From NCBI RefSeq assembly GCF_000482465.1, contig NZ_KI519422.1, positions 62,001-126,000 of the forward strand: DNA of 64,000 nt. The letters run 5' to 3'. This document shows positions 41,100-50,200 of the stretch, piece after piece (the stretch's first letter is position 1; each line of letters opens with the position of its first letter). The stretch is from Runella limosa DSM 17973 (GTDB lineage: Bacteria > Bacteroidota > Bacteroidia > Cytophagales > Spirosomataceae). Position numbers and translations under genes: made by a program. Under the pieces are notes generated by a model that was given only the letters and a program-made list of their open reading frames with translations, did not search any database and was not told where the DNA came from.

Positions 41100-42812
41100 A
41101 TGTACTTCAACATTGATGCCAAGCAGGCAAATCAGTACGATGCCATTGTGATTGGATCGGGCATTTCGGGGGGCTGGGCGGCCAAAGAGTTGTGCGAAAA
41201 AGGTTTGCGTACGTTGGTGCTCGACCGAGGGCGCAACGTTGACCACGTTACTGATTATCCCACGGCCATGAAAAACCCGTGGGAGTTGCCGCACCACAAT
41301 CGGTTGCCTCCGTCGTTTCGGGAAAAAAATCCGATTGTAAGCCGCTGTTATGCGCTAGATGAAGCTACGCAACAGTTTTTTACCAAAGATGACGAACAGC
41401 CTTACATCCAAGAAAAACCGTTTGATTGGATTCGGGCGTATCAGGTAGGTGGAAAATCGCTGCTGTGGGCGCGGCAGGTGCAGCGCTGGGCCAAATACGA
41501 TTTTGAAGGTCCCGCCCGCGATGGCTTTGCGGTGCCTTGGCCTGTCACTTACGACGAGCTCGCGCCTTGGTACAGTTACGTAGAGCGTTTTGCGGGAATT
41601 TCGGGAAATAAAGATGGATTGGATGGTTTGCCCGACGGTGAGTTTTTGCCCCCGTGGGAGCTCAATTGCGTAGAGAAACACCTTCAGCAGTCGTTCAAAA
41701 AACACTATACCGACCGTCATTTGATTATCGGTCGATGCGCGCATTTGACCAAACCGCAACCTTGGCATACGGCTTTAGGGCGGGGGCAGTGTCAGGCGCG
41801 GCATTTGTGTTACCGTGGCTGCCCATTTGGGGCGTATTTTAGTTCGCAGTCGGCCACATTGCCTGCCGCTCGTAAAACGGGTAAACTGACCATTCGTCCG
41901 CACTCGGTCGTACATTCTATTATTTATGATGAAAAAGCAGGAAAGGCAAAAGGAGTTAGGATTGTGGATGCTAATACGCTCGAAACCATTGAGTATTACG
42001 CAAAAATTATTTTTCTAAATGCGTCCTGTTTGGCCTCAAATCAAATCTTGTTAAATTCTACCTCAAATCGTTTTTCCAACGGACTTGGCAACGACAACGG
42101 TATGTTGGGGCATCATGTCGCTTTTCACAATTACCGAGGCCATGTGTATGCCGACATCGACGGTTTTGAAGATAAATACTATTTTGGTCGCCGACCTACG
42201 TCGGGTTTTATGCCGAGGTATCAGAATGTGCACAAACAAGAAACCGACTTTTTGCGGGGTTACTTGGTGGCGATGAGTGCCGCAAGAGGCGGCTGGGGAA
42301 GCGCCGCTGGCGAAGAAGGTTTTGGGGCGGCTTGGAAAGAAGCCAATGCAAAACCAGGGCCGTGGCATTTGTTTGTGCAGATTCAGGCAGAAACCATTCC
42401 CAAGTACGAAAACCACGTGCGTTTGAGCCAAGATAAAAAAGATAAATACGGTATTCCGCAGTTAATTACGTCGATTGGCTACGATGAGAACGATGAGAAA
42501 ATGCTGAAACATTTTTGGGAAACCAACGTTGAAATGTTAACCAAAGCAGGTTGCAAAAATATTCGGACGATTGATACCAAACAGTCGCCTGGGTTAGATA
42601 TCCACGAAATGGGAGGTATCCGAATGGGTGCCGATCCCAAGACGTCACTCGTGAACAAGTGGAATCAGCTTCATGCTTGCAAAAACGTGTTTGTGACCGA
42701 CGGTGCCGCCATGACTTCGATAAGTACCCAAAACCCCTCGTTGACGTTTATGGCCTTCACGGCACGAGCGGCTAATCATGCCGTTGCAGAATTAAAAAAG
42801 AAAAATTTATAA
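41100..42812 (+). CDS. GMC-family FAD oxidoreductase
   Basis: A 570-residue flavoprotein. ADP-binding G-S-G-I-S-G-G-W-A-A near 18, a central substrate domain, and a C-terminal GMC signature including H-E-M-G-G-I-R-M-G and N-V-F-V-T-D-G-A-A-M-T-S-I-S-T-Q-N-P-S identify it. In this family the final H/N pair is the active site. It resembles gluconate 2-dehydrogenase or sugar dehydrogenase large subunits, but no cytochrome or small subunit is encoded nearby. The start at ATG 41100-41102 gives the conserved N-terminus and a 22-base gap from the RDD gene. Confidence 0.88.
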   Translation: MYFNIDAKQANQYDAIVIGSGISGGWAAKELCEKGLRTLVLDRGRNVDHVTDYPTAMKNPWELPHHNRLPPSFREKNPIVSRCYALDEATQQFFTKDDEQPYIQEKPFDWIRAYQVGGKSLLWARQVQRWAKYDFEGPARDGFAVPWPVTYDELAPWYSYVERFAGISGNKDGLDGLPDGEFLPPWELNCVEKHLQQSFKKHYTDRHLIIGRCAHLTKPQPWHTALGRGQCQARHLCYRGCPFGAYFSSQSATLPAARKTGKLTIRPHSVVHSIIYDEKAGKAKGVRIVDANTLETIEYYAKIIFLNASCLASNQILLNSTSNRFSNGLGNDNGMLGHHVAFHNYRGHVYADIDGFEDKYYFGRRPTSGFMPRYQNVHKQETDFLRGYLVAMSAARGGWGSAAGEEGFGAAWKEANAKPGPWHLFVQIQAETIPKYENHVRLSQDKKDKYGIPQLITSIGYDENDEKMLKHFWETNVEMLTKAGCKNIRTIDTKQSPGLDIHEMGGIRMGADPKTSLVNKWNQLHACKNVFVTDGAAMTSISTQNPSLTFMAFTARAANHAVAELKKKNL

Positions 42813-42822
42813 ACCATCTCTT

Positions 42823-43272
42823 ATGAAAACCATCTCTCGTTTTACCCTAATAGCCGCCATACTGATGCTTTGGGTATGTAAAAGCTACGTAGTTTGGTCG
42901 CAAACTTCGACCGAAATTGCCGTTGCCACCATTGAAAAAGAGCGTTTTGCTGCATTGGTAAGCAAAGACTACGCTTATCTCGACAAAGTACTCGCCGAAG
43001 ACCTATATTATTGTCACTCCAACGGGCTTATCGACACCAAAGCGTCGTTTGTTCAATCCATCAAAGACGGAAAACTTACTTATCAAGAAATGGTACCAGA
43101 AGATTTGAAGGTGCGTGTTTATGGTAAGACGGCCGTCATCACGGGTATGTGTGCGGCAAAAGTGCTTAGTAATGGCCAACAGCTCAACACGCGCTTTCGA
43201 TTTACGGATGTGTATGTAAAAAACAAAGCGGGTTGGCAAATGGTAAGTTGGCAGTCGCTGAGAATGCCATAA
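42823..43272 (+). CDS. Exported NTF2-like (SnoaL/DUF4440) protein
   Basis: A 149-residue protein with a signal sequence (cleavage near VVWS-Q) and a cone-shaped NTF2-like fold. The core is I-E-K-E-R-F-A-A-L-V-S-K-D-Y-A-Y-L-D-K-V-L-A-E-D-L-Y and R-F-T-D-V-Y-V-K-N-K-A-G-W-Q-M-V-S-W-Q. Such domains are used as small-molecule binding or isomerase scaffolds. It follows the GMC gene by 10 bases and is probably co-transcribed; it may assist the same oxidation pathway. Confidence 0.8.
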   Translation: MKTISRFTLIAAILMLWVCKSYVVWSQTSTEIAVATIEKERFAALVSKDYAYLDKVLAEDLYYCHSNGLIDTKASFVQSIKDGKLTYQEMVPEDLKVRVYGKTAVITGMCAAKVLSNGQQLNTRFRFTDVYVKNKAGWQMVSWQSLRMP

Positions 43273-43595
43273 TTTATTTTTGATGGGATTACAACCCCGA
43301 AACCGTCGTTTGCGTCTTTATTCAAACTCAGGTCAGACGATAGTCAGACCGTAATACAAAGGAAGCCAAAAAGAAGGCCAGACGATAGTCAGACCGTGGC
43401 TTACAACAGCCCGACCGTAACTGAAACCAAGGCTAAACCATACAAAATAGGCGGTTAAACGTAGCTTTTACCGCAAAAACTTGCAGATTTTTCAAAAAAA
43501 ACTGATATTCGGGCGCAATATTTAAGCTTTGGCTTAGGTTTTGTATGTATTGAGGTAGAAAGACACGGTTGTTTTTAAAACATAGCACAGAAAAC
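43273..43595. other. 323-base intergenic region with short direct repeats
   Basis: It contains CAGACGATAGTCAGACCGT twice (43334-43352 and 43379-43397, period 45) and a related CCGACCGTAA near 43410. The rest is AT-rich and shows no convincing coding frame, promoter or stem. Confidence 0.6.
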
Positions 43596-44048
43596 ATGAC
43601 ACGCATTTGTACATTCTTAGGAGCTGCAGTGGTAGGTATTTTCCTATTATCGGGGTGCAAACCCAACGCCAAACCCCTCAGCGAAATCATAGCACGAGTT
43701 TGGAGCGCCCAAACCGTAAAAGAAGGCTCGACGACGGTTTATACCAAAGGCGGAGCCAGTAATGCCAAAGCGGGATACGTAAACTTTCGTTTGGACTTGA
43801 GTAGCCCTACGGCGGTGTCGTACAAAGAATTTGACGGAAATACTTTTACAGGTCAGTGGGAAGTACAAGAAAGCGCGGCTGGAAATACCCTGACACTCAA
43901 AAGTTTGACGCCTCAACCTACAGGTACTTCGGGCACGATTCAGTTTACGATTAATTCAGCTTCTGAAACAGAATTGGTACTTACTCGTACAACTGCCAGC
44001 CAAAAAACGGGCGGAACAATCAACAACTACGCCTTGGTATCTCCTTAG
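43596..44048 (+). CDS. Small lipoprotein, lipocalin-like
   Basis: A 150-residue lipoprotein (MTRICTFLGAA, lipobox L-L-S-G-C). The mature part begins L-S-E-I-I-A-R-V-W-S-A-Q-T-V, a lipocalin-like W strand, and consists of short strands rich in T, S and G. I start at ATG 43596 because it gives a standard lipoprotein signal. The function is unknown. A strong terminator follows at 44070-44097. Confidence 0.75.
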   Translation: MTRICTFLGAAVVGIFLLSGCKPNAKPLSEIIARVWSAQTVKEGSTTVYTKGGASNAKAGYVNFRLDLSSPTAVSYKEFDGNTFTGQWEVQESAAGNTLTLKSLTPQPTGTSGTIQFTINSASETELVLTRTTASQKTGGTINNYALVSP

Positions 44049-44069
44049 GATTTGAAAAAAATATTCGTG

Positions 44070-44097
44070 AAGCCGCACCGAAAGTGCGGCTTTTTTT
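44070..44097 (+). terminator. Terminator of the lipocalin-like lipoprotein gene
   Basis: Arms 44070-44078 and 44084-44092 (AAGCCGCAC / GTGCGGCTT) with a CGAAA-type loop and a seven-T run at 44091-44097. Confidence 0.92.
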
Positions 44098-44175
44098 GTG
44101 CCGACGCATCCATAACGCTTTCTTTTACGTAGATGTAGCTACATATATTTTACTACCCTACTTAATTGAAAACTT

Positions 44176-44793
44176 ATGAGAAAAGTGTTACTTCTGGCAC
44201 TGCTGTGCCTGACAAGCAGCGCCTACGCCCAACTGAGTCTGACCGACACGCTGTTGGTGGACATCAAAGACAGTTTACAATCTCCCGTACTACTTCCCCA
44301 AAAAATGATTTTTACCCAAAAAATGCTTTGGGGACATCATGGATTGATGCGCCACTGGATGCCGCTCAACCGCCAAAATCGCCAGCAAGAATTTAAAATC
44401 CGTCGGACTATGTTTAATATCCACCAAGCGGCGGGTTTGCTGACCTTTGCGGGGATGGTGGCACAAGGAGTGGTAGGAGGAAAAATGTACAAAAACTACA
44501 GTGACGACCTCCGCGCTGCCCACCGCGCCCTTGCCAAAGGCGTGAATATTGGCTATACCCTTACGGCGACGATGGCCCTTACCGCTCCTTCTGCTATCGT
44601 CCATCGAAGAGGATTAAGCAGCGCCAAAGTGCATCGAATGTTGGCGATGGTGCATTTATTGGGTATGATAGGTACCAACGTGCTAGGCCACCAAATTTCC
44701 AAAAATCCTGAGCTAAAACCCTATCACCGCGCAGTGGCCTACACCACCGTGGGGGCTTTCACGGCCAGTATCCTGGTTTTTCAGTTCCGCTGA
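44176..44793 (+). CDS. Cytochrome b561-like four-helix membrane protein
   Basis: A 205-residue protein with a signal peptide (cleavage near AYAQ) and four membrane helices. Histidines H83, H116, H153, H160 and H184 are placed at helix ends, as expected for heme ligands of b561-type proteins. It is followed 38 bases later by a YceI gene, the same pairing as the yceJ-yceI arrangement in enterobacteria, where the first protein is a b561. Heme binding is inferred from the histidines and the context. Confidence 0.65.
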   Translation: MRKVLLLALLCLTSSAYAQLSLTDTLLVDIKDSLQSPVLLPQKMIFTQKMLWGHHGLMRHWMPLNRQNRQQEFKIRRTMFNIHQAAGLLTFAGMVAQGVVGGKMYKNYSDDLRAAHRALAKGVNIGYTLTATMALTAPSAIVHRRGLSSAKVHRMLAMVHLLGMIGTNVLGHQISKNPELKPYHRAVAYTTVGAFTASILVFQFR

Positions 44794-44831
44794 TTGGTTT
44801 TATTGTTACTCTCCTAATCGTGTAAATTAGT

Positions 44832-45392
44832 ATGAAAAAGATCATATTTTACGCCTTGGCAGCCATGGCCGTGCTGTCGGGCTTTGCGTTTGGTCCTAAA
44901 ACCCTCAAACGTAAATTATTCAGTAATAAAGCTAGCTCGTGGATTAGCTACGAAGGAAAACATCCACTACACTCGTGGAAAGCCGTATGCCGTGAAGTGG
45001 ACTGCGTAGTGACGTACGACGAAGACGAGGCAAAACTCGAAACTGTCGCCATTAGTGCCAAGGTGATGGCGTTCGACAGTCGGAATACCAATCGTGATTC
45101 GCACGCCTTGGAAGCACTTGAAGCACTGACGTACCCTAAAATCAATTTTACCAGCGCCCAACTTTCGCGAAATGAAGCGAATTTAATCATCAACGGAAGT
45201 CTCAACTTTCATGGCGTGACCAAACCAATGAGCATCACGACAAAAACCTACACTGAAGGAAATACGATTCGGGTAGAAGGGGCTTTTCCCGTAAAGCTAT
45301 CGGAGTTTAAAGTTGATCGGCCTGCATTGCTTTTTGTCAAAATTGAGGACGAAATCACCATTCACTTTTCGTTTACTTTTCGGACGCAATAG
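44832..45392 (+). CDS. YceI-family periplasmic lipid-binding protein
   Basis: A 186-residue exported protein of the YceI lipocalin-like family, which binds isoprenoids such as polyprenyl or quinone-like molecules. Family features are S-S-W-I-S-Y-E-G-K-H, F-D-S-R-N-T-N-R-D-S-H-A and L-N-F-H-G-V-T-K-P-M. It lies downstream of the b561-like gene, so the pair may shuttle electrons with a lipid-soluble carrier. A terminator lies at 45438-45461. Confidence 0.88.
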   Translation: MKKIIFYALAAMAVLSGFAFGPKTLKRKLFSNKASSWISYEGKHPLHSWKAVCREVDCVVTYDEDEAKLETVAISAKVMAFDSRNTNRDSHALEALEALTYPKINFTSAQLSRNEANLIINGSLNFHGVTKPMSITTKTYTEGNTIRVEGAFPVKLSEFKVDRPALLFVKIEDEITIHFSFTFRTQ

Positions 45393-45437
45393 GGGGACAA
45401 ATTGAAATAAAAAGTTGTCAAAGCAAGATTTTTTGGT

Positions 45438-45461
45438 GTCGCCTGCTAACAAGCGGGCGAC
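45438..45461 (+). terminator. Terminator of the b561-like/YceI unit
   Basis: Arms 45438-45447 and 45452-45461 (GTCGCCTGCT / AGCGGGCGAC, one G-U pair, loop AACA), followed by ATTTTCTATTTTT. A TAnnTTTG-like box at 45468-45475 may belong to the promoter of the next gene. Confidence 0.8.
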
Positions 45462-45525
45462 ATTTTCTATTTTTGTTCGACACTTTCGTTTCGTCAACAC
45501 TAATTAAAAACCTAACAGTCACTCC

Positions 45526-47619
45526 ATGTCCAAATCCTTTCTAGTCTTGGCGTTATTGTCCGCCACAGCTTCCGCCCAAATGATATACCCAACCACCCGC
45601 AAAGTAGATCACGTGGATGAGTACCACGGCACTAAAGTAACCGATGCCTACCGCTGGCTCGAAGACGACCGCTCGGCCGAAACAGGCGCGTGGGTCAAAG
45701 CCCAAAATGAGGTGACGTTTGCGTATTTGAATAAAATTCCGTTCAAAGGAAAGATATTCAGTGATTTAGAAAAAGCCTATAACTACCCCAAGTATTCGGC
45801 TCCCCGCAAAAAAGGCGAGTATTTTTATTTCTACAAAAACGACGGTTTGCAAAATCAGTCGGTGTTGTATCGTCAAAAAGGGCTTAATGGAACTCCTGAA
45901 TTGGTCATGGATCCCAACAAGCTTTCAGCCGATGGTACGACGCGTTTGACGGTTTTTAATTTGTCAAAAAATGGAAATTATGCCGTTTGTGGCTTTTCAA
46001 AAGGAGGCTCGGACTGGCAAGAATACCAAATCATGGACATGAAAACCCTTCAAATGCTTTCTGATAAAATTGAATGGGTGAAAGTATCGGGAGCTTCTTG
46101 GCAGGGCGATGGCTTCTACTACAGTCGTTATCCCAAACCTGAAGGGAGTGCTTTGGCGGCCAAAAATGAAAACCACCAAGTGTTTTACCACAAAGTAGGA
46201 ACCGCACAAGCTGCCGACGAATTGATTTATGAAGACAAAGTAAACTTACAGCGTTTTCACGGGGTGTATGTGAGTGAAGATGAACAATTTGCCTTCCTAA
46301 ATCTCTCAGACCGTGGAAAAGGAAAAGACGGAAATGCGTTGTTTTATCGTGCCAAAGGCCAAAAGGAGTTTACGCCGATTGTAAGCGAAATTACCAATTT
46401 TAGCTACAGCGTGGTTGACAACGTGGCGGGCGGATTTTTGATTAATACCAATGAAAATGCACCCAACGAAAAAGTAATGCTTTACGAAACCGCTACCAAA
46501 AAGTGGAAACCGTTTTTGTCCGAAAAACCTGAACCATTGACAGGTGTTGGTACGGCAGGTGGTAAGTTGTTTGCATTGTATTCAAAAGATGTCACGACGC
46601 GCGTGTATGTCTATAACATGAAAGGCCAATTGGAAAACGAAGTTCCGTTGCCAGGCTTAGGTTCGGCTGGTGGTTTTGGCGGAGAAAACGACGATAAGTT
46701 TGTTTTTTATACCTATACTTCTTTCAATTATCCGCCTACCATTTTTCGCTACGACATTGCAACCAAGAAAAGCACGGTATTTCGCGAGCCTGAGGTGAGT
46801 TTCAAACCTACCGACTATGAAACCAAACAGGTATTTTATACCAGCAAAGACGGTACAAAAGTGCCGATGTTTATTACCTACAAAAAAGGATTGAAATTGG
46901 ATGGTACTAACCCTACGGTTTTGTACGGTTACGGCGGCTTTAACATCAGCTTGACTCCTTCATTTAGCCCAACTCGAATGCCGTTTTTGGACCAAGGAGG
47001 TGTGTATGCTCAAGCCAACTTACGCGGAGGTAGCGAGTATGGTGAAGAATGGCATAAGCAGGGAATGAAACTCAAAAAGCAAAATGTATTCGATGATTTC
47101 ATTGCTGCGGCTGAGTTTCTAATCAAAGAAAAATACACTTCATCGGCGCGTTTGGCGCTTCAAGGTGGGTCTAACGGGGGCTTGCTGGTAGGAGCTGTCA
47201 TTAATCAACGTCCTGATTTGTGCAAAGTGGCGTTTCCTGCGGTGGGAGTAATGGACATGCTTCGCTTCCATAAGTTTACCATTGGTTGGAACTGGATTGC
47301 CGATTATGGCAGCAGCGACAACGCCGAAGAATTCAAAGCGTTGTATGCATATTCACCTTTGCACAACATCAAAACTGGAGTAAATTATCCCGCTACGCTC
47401 GTGACTACTGCCGACCACGATGACCGAGTAGTACCTGCTCACTCGTTTAAGTACGCCGCCGAGTTGCAAGAAAAGGCGGGGAAAAGCAGCACCAATCCGC
47501 TATTGATTCGGGTGGATGTAAACAGCGGTCACGGGGCAAGTAACACCAAAAAGGCGCTTGAAACTACTGCCGATACGTATGCGTTTATGTTCCAAAACAT
47601 GGGACTTACGTGGAAGTAA
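45526..47619 (+). CDS. Prolyl oligopeptidase (S9A family)
   Basis: A 697-residue serine peptidase with a short signal (cleavage near ASAQ). A seven-bladed propeller (about residues 70-420) gates an alpha/beta-hydrolase domain with nucleophile S549 in G-G-S-N-G-G, acid in D-H-D-D-R-V-V-P (about 630-637) and H669 in S-G-H-G. The family cleaves short peptides after proline. It should work in the periplasm. Length and motifs are typical. It is transcribed alone; a 32-base perfect palindrome follows the stop. Confidence 0.95.
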   Translation: MSKSFLVLALLSATASAQMIYPTTRKVDHVDEYHGTKVTDAYRWLEDDRSAETGAWVKAQNEVTFAYLNKIPFKGKIFSDLEKAYNYPKYSAPRKKGEYFYFYKNDGLQNQSVLYRQKGLNGTPELVMDPNKLSADGTTRLTVFNLSKNGNYAVCGFSKGGSDWQEYQIMDMKTLQMLSDKIEWVKVSGASWQGDGFYYSRYPKPEGSALAAKNENHQVFYHKVGTAQAADELIYEDKVNLQRFHGVYVSEDEQFAFLNLSDRGKGKDGNALFYRAKGQKEFTPIVSEITNFSYSVVDNVAGGFLINTNENAPNEKVMLYETATKKWKPFLSEKPEPLTGVGTAGGKLFALYSKDVTTRVYVYNMKGQLENEVPLPGLGSAGGFGGENDDKFVFYTYTSFNYPPTIFRYDIATKKSTVFREPEVSFKPTDYETKQVFYTSKDGTKVPMFITYKKGLKLDGTNPTVLYGYGGFNISLTPSFSPTRMPFLDQGGVYAQANLRGGSEYGEEWHKQGMKLKKQNVFDDFIAAAEFLIKEKYTSSARLALQGGSNGGLLVGAVINQRPDLCKVAFPAVGVMDMLRFHKFTIGWNWIADYGSSDNAEEFKALYAYSPLHNIKTGVNYPATLVTTADHDDRVVPAHSFKYAAELQEKAGKSSTNPLLIRVDVNSGHGASNTKKALETTADTYAFMFQNMGLTWK

Positions 47620-47627
47620 ATGGAGTT

Positions 47628-47659
47628 GAGAGTCGATAGTCCATGGACTATCGACTCTC
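47628..47659. repeat. Perfect 32-base palindrome
   Basis: GAGAGTCGATAGTCC directly followed by its reverse complement, AT at the centre, 9 bases after the prolyl oligopeptidase stop. It could form a cruciform or a stem; no U-run follows. Words like this occur as dispersed repeats in related genomes, which is recalled rather than checked. Confidence 0.75.
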
Positions 47660-47701
47660 GACCAAGGACTTTTTATAAAAAACTGAAAACCAAATAGAAT
47701 C

Positions 47702-49333
47702 ATGGCTACTGGATTTTTTAATGTACCAGCTCCAAAAAACGAACCTATAAAGTCATACGCGCCCAATTCGCCCGAAAAAGCGGCCTTGAAAGCAGCTTTG
47801 GCGGAAGCACGGAGCAAACAAATTGATATTCCGATGTACATTGGAAGTGAGGAAATTATGACGGATGAAAAATACGCTGTAACTCCTCCTCACGACCACC
47901 AACACGTTTTAGGTTATTATTCGTTGGGTGATGCGTCGCACGTGCAAAAGGCAATTGAGGCTGCTTTGGGCGCGCGCGAAAAATGGGCCAACTTAAGCTG
48001 GGAACACCGTGCCAGTATTTTTCTAAAAGCGGCCGATTTGTTGGCAGGCCCTTACCGCGCGGAAATCAACGCGGCAACCATGCTTGGGCAATCAAAAAAT
48101 GCGTACCAAGCCGAGATTGATTCGGCCTGCGAAATGATTGATTTTCTTCGCTTTAACGTTTATTACGCTTCTCAAATTTATAAAGAACAACCACAGTCGT
48201 CGGATGGCATCTGGAATCGCCTAGAACACCGCCCACTCGAAGGCTTTGTGTTTGCGTTGACTCCGTTCAACTTTACGGCCATTGCTGGAAACTTACCTAC
48301 TTCGGCTGCTTTGATGGGCAACGTGTGCGTGTGGAAACCTGCTTTGACGCAAGTATATGCGGCCAATGTCTTGATGAAAGTATTCAAAGAAGCAGGTATC
48401 CCCGACGGTGTCATCAACCTCATTTACGTGGATGGCCCCGTGGCGGGCGATGTCATTTTTAGTCACCCTGACTTTGCAGGAATCCACTTTACGGGAAGCA
48501 CAAAAGTGTTTCAGCACATTTGGAAAACCATTGGCGATAACCTTCCGCGTTACAAATCGTTTCCAAGAATTGTGGGTGAAACGGGAGGAAAAGACTTTGT
48601 TGTAGCCCATTCGTCGGCCGATGCTAAGGCGGTGGCCGTTGGATTGGTGCGTGGAGCTTTTGAGTACCAAGGCCAAAAATGTTCGGCTGCGTCGCGGGCG
48701 TATTTGCCTTCAAACCTGTGGGAAAGCATCAAAAACTACATGGTAGAAGACCTCGCCACGATAAAAATGGGCGGAACCGAAGATTTCTCCAATTTTGTGA
48801 ATGCCGTCATTGACGAAAAATCATTTGATAAAATTGCGACCTACATCGCCAACGCCAAAAACGACCCTCGGGTAACGGTCATTGCGGGTGGGAATTGTGA
48901 CAAATCGAAGGGGTATTTTGTCGAACCTACGGTACTTCTAACCACTGACCCGAACTACACGACGATGTGCGAAGAAATCTTTGGCCCCGTGTTGACAATT
49001 TACGTCTATGAGCCAGAGAAATTTGAAGAGACATTGGCATTGGTAGATGCGACATCGCCGTACGCGTTGACGGGTTCTATTTTTGCCCAAGACCGCTATG
49101 CGATTGAGTTGGCCAGCAAGAAATTGGTGAATGCCGCGGGTAATTTTTACATCAACGATAAGCCAACGGGTGCCGTGGTAGGACAGCAGCCGTTTGGTGG
49201 GGCGAGAGCGTCAGGCACCAACGACAAAGCAGGTTCTATTCTCAACTTGTTGCGTTGGGTATCGCCTCGTACGATTAAAGAAACCTTTGTATCGCCTATT
49301 GACTACCGCTATCCTTTCTTAGGAGAAGCTTAA
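47702..49333 (+). CDS. pruA: L-glutamate gamma-semialdehyde (1-pyrroline-5-carboxylate) dehydrogenase
   Basis: A 543-residue NAD-dependent aldehyde dehydrogenase that completes proline catabolism to glutamate. Catalytic C327 lies in Q-G-Q-K-C-S-A and general base E293 in V-G-E-T-G-G-K-D-F. The long N-terminal arm, N-R-L-E-H-R-P-L-E-G-F-V-F-A and the C-terminal R-W-V-S-P-R-T-I-K-E are those of the monofunctional P5C dehydrogenase group. No proline dehydrogenase gene is adjacent. GGTTGCTCACAACC palindromes directly follow. Confidence 0.95.
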   Translation: MATGFFNVPAPKNEPIKSYAPNSPEKAALKAALAEARSKQIDIPMYIGSEEIMTDEKYAVTPPHDHQHVLGYYSLGDASHVQKAIEAALGAREKWANLSWEHRASIFLKAADLLAGPYRAEINAATMLGQSKNAYQAEIDSACEMIDFLRFNVYYASQIYKEQPQSSDGIWNRLEHRPLEGFVFALTPFNFTAIAGNLPTSAALMGNVCVWKPALTQVYAANVLMKVFKEAGIPDGVINLIYVDGPVAGDVIFSHPDFAGIHFTGSTKVFQHIWKTIGDNLPRYKSFPRIVGETGGKDFVVAHSSADAKAVAVGLVRGAFEYQGQKCSAASRAYLPSNLWESIKNYMVEDLATIKMGGTEDFSNFVNAVIDEKSFDKIATYIANAKNDPRVTVIAGGNCDKSKGYFVEPTVLLTTDPNYTTMCEEIFGPVLTIYVYEPEKFEETLALVDATSPYALTGSIFAQDRYAIELASKKLVNAAGNFYINDKPTGAVVGQQPFGGARASGTNDKAGSILNLLRWVSPRTIKETFVSPIDYRYPFLGEA

Positions 49334-49342
49334 AAATACGTG

Positions 49343-49394
49343 ACTGGGGTTGCTCACAACCCCAGTCTGCGTGATCGGGTTGCTCACAACCCGA
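49343..49394. repeat. Two GGTTGCTCACAACC palindromic units
   Basis: Units 49343-49366 (12-base arms) and 49375-49394. They are the same core as the three tandem units at 32426-32507. They lie between convergent pruA and the 2TM gene and may terminate both. Confidence 0.8.
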
Positions 49395-49411
49395 CCACTC
49401 TCCAAGTTTGT

Positions 49412-49699
49412 TTAGTCCATTTTCTTCTCTTTAAGCAGTTTCTCGTATTCTCGCTCAGTCGCTTTTTTAGCGTCGAAAGACAAATAAGCGACGATACCGT
49501 GAACGGCTAGTCCAAATCCCCACGACAACCATAACTCTATGGGAAGCTTGCCGTCAGAAAATAAACAAAGTGCCGAAATAAAAGAGTTAACAAGAAGGTA
49601 AACAAACGCGTGCGTCTGGAAGCCTACCCGACGACGAGCAGCTTTCATCAAAAATTCATCGTAGTTGTTTTGATTGGCGGAAGTCATGTTAGTGTTCAT
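49412..49699 (-). CDS. 2TM-domain small membrane protein
   Basis: A 95-residue protein of the Bacteroidota 2TM domain family. It has an N-terminal amphipathic segment with A-A-R-R-R-V-G-F-Q-T-H, two helices (about residues 32-48 and 56-74) and a charged C-terminal tail. In this phylum the domain is also fused to LytTR or histidine kinase proteins; here it stands alone. An ATG at 49685-49687 is an alternative start. Confidence 0.8.
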   Translation of the reverse strand: MNTNMTSANQNNYDEFLMKAARRRVGFQTHAFVYLLVNSFISALCLFSDGKLPIELWLSWGFGLAVHGIVAYLSFDAKKATEREYEKLLKEKKMD

Positions 49700-49867
49700 G
49701 GTCGTAAAGGATGTTTATAGTTTAGATTAATTAACTGTTTTACCGTTTTCTGGCTGTTTTGATGATTCAAAGGTAGAGCCCAAAGACCAAGCTACCAGCC
49801 CTTTCCCGACGAAGCGTAGGTTTGGGCAGATGGAGTTTTTTGTTGTAGGGATGAAGGGGGATTATAA

Positions 49868-49900
49868 AAAAAGCCTCAAGACTTGGTCGTGAGGCTTTTT
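49868..49900 (-). terminator. Terminator of the small gene at 49949-50167
   Basis: Arms 49868-49878 and 49890-49900 (AAAAAGCCTCA / TGAGGCTTTTT), 11-base loop, T-run on both strands. It lies 49 bases past the stop on the minus strand. Confidence 0.85.
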
Positions 49901-49948
49901 AGGTTTATGTTGTTCATTATTTTACTTCAATCGTTTCTACCTGATAAC

Positions 49949-50167
49949 TCATAGCTCTTGCAGAAATTGACGAGCTGGACGGCTTTTCATTTCTCCTTTC
50001 TCTACGCTTCGAACTTCCTTAATACTTTGGCGAATGTTTTCTAGTACCTGCTCGTCGGTATCCTCGTCAGGATGAACTTCTTTTATTTTTACAAAGGGTA
50101 GATTCTGAAGAAGTTCTTTGAAAAACTTCAATTTTTTATCTTCTATTTCAATGAGGAGAGTTGCCAT
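49949..50167 (-). CDS. Small acidic/basic protein, antitoxin-like
   Basis: A 72-residue protein that starts M-A-T-L-L-I-E-I-E-D-K-K-L-K-F-F-K-E-L-L, then a beta segment and a helical tail rich in E and R. The layout is that of small antitoxins that precede ParE/RelE toxins in many genomes, but no toxin gene lies beside it, so this may be an orphan. Own terminator at 49868-49900. Moderate support that it is translated. Confidence 0.55.
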   Translation of the reverse strand: MATLLIEIEDKKLKFFKELLQNLPFVKIKEVHPDEDTDEQVLENIRQSIKEVRSVEKGEMKSRPARQFLQEL

Positions 50168-50200
50168 AGCTATTTTTTGAGTAAAGATAATGAGAAATGC

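Noticed and set aside
43273-43595. Possible small coding region rich in S-Q-T-V motifs
   Set aside because: An open frame exists but has no start codon or conserved character.
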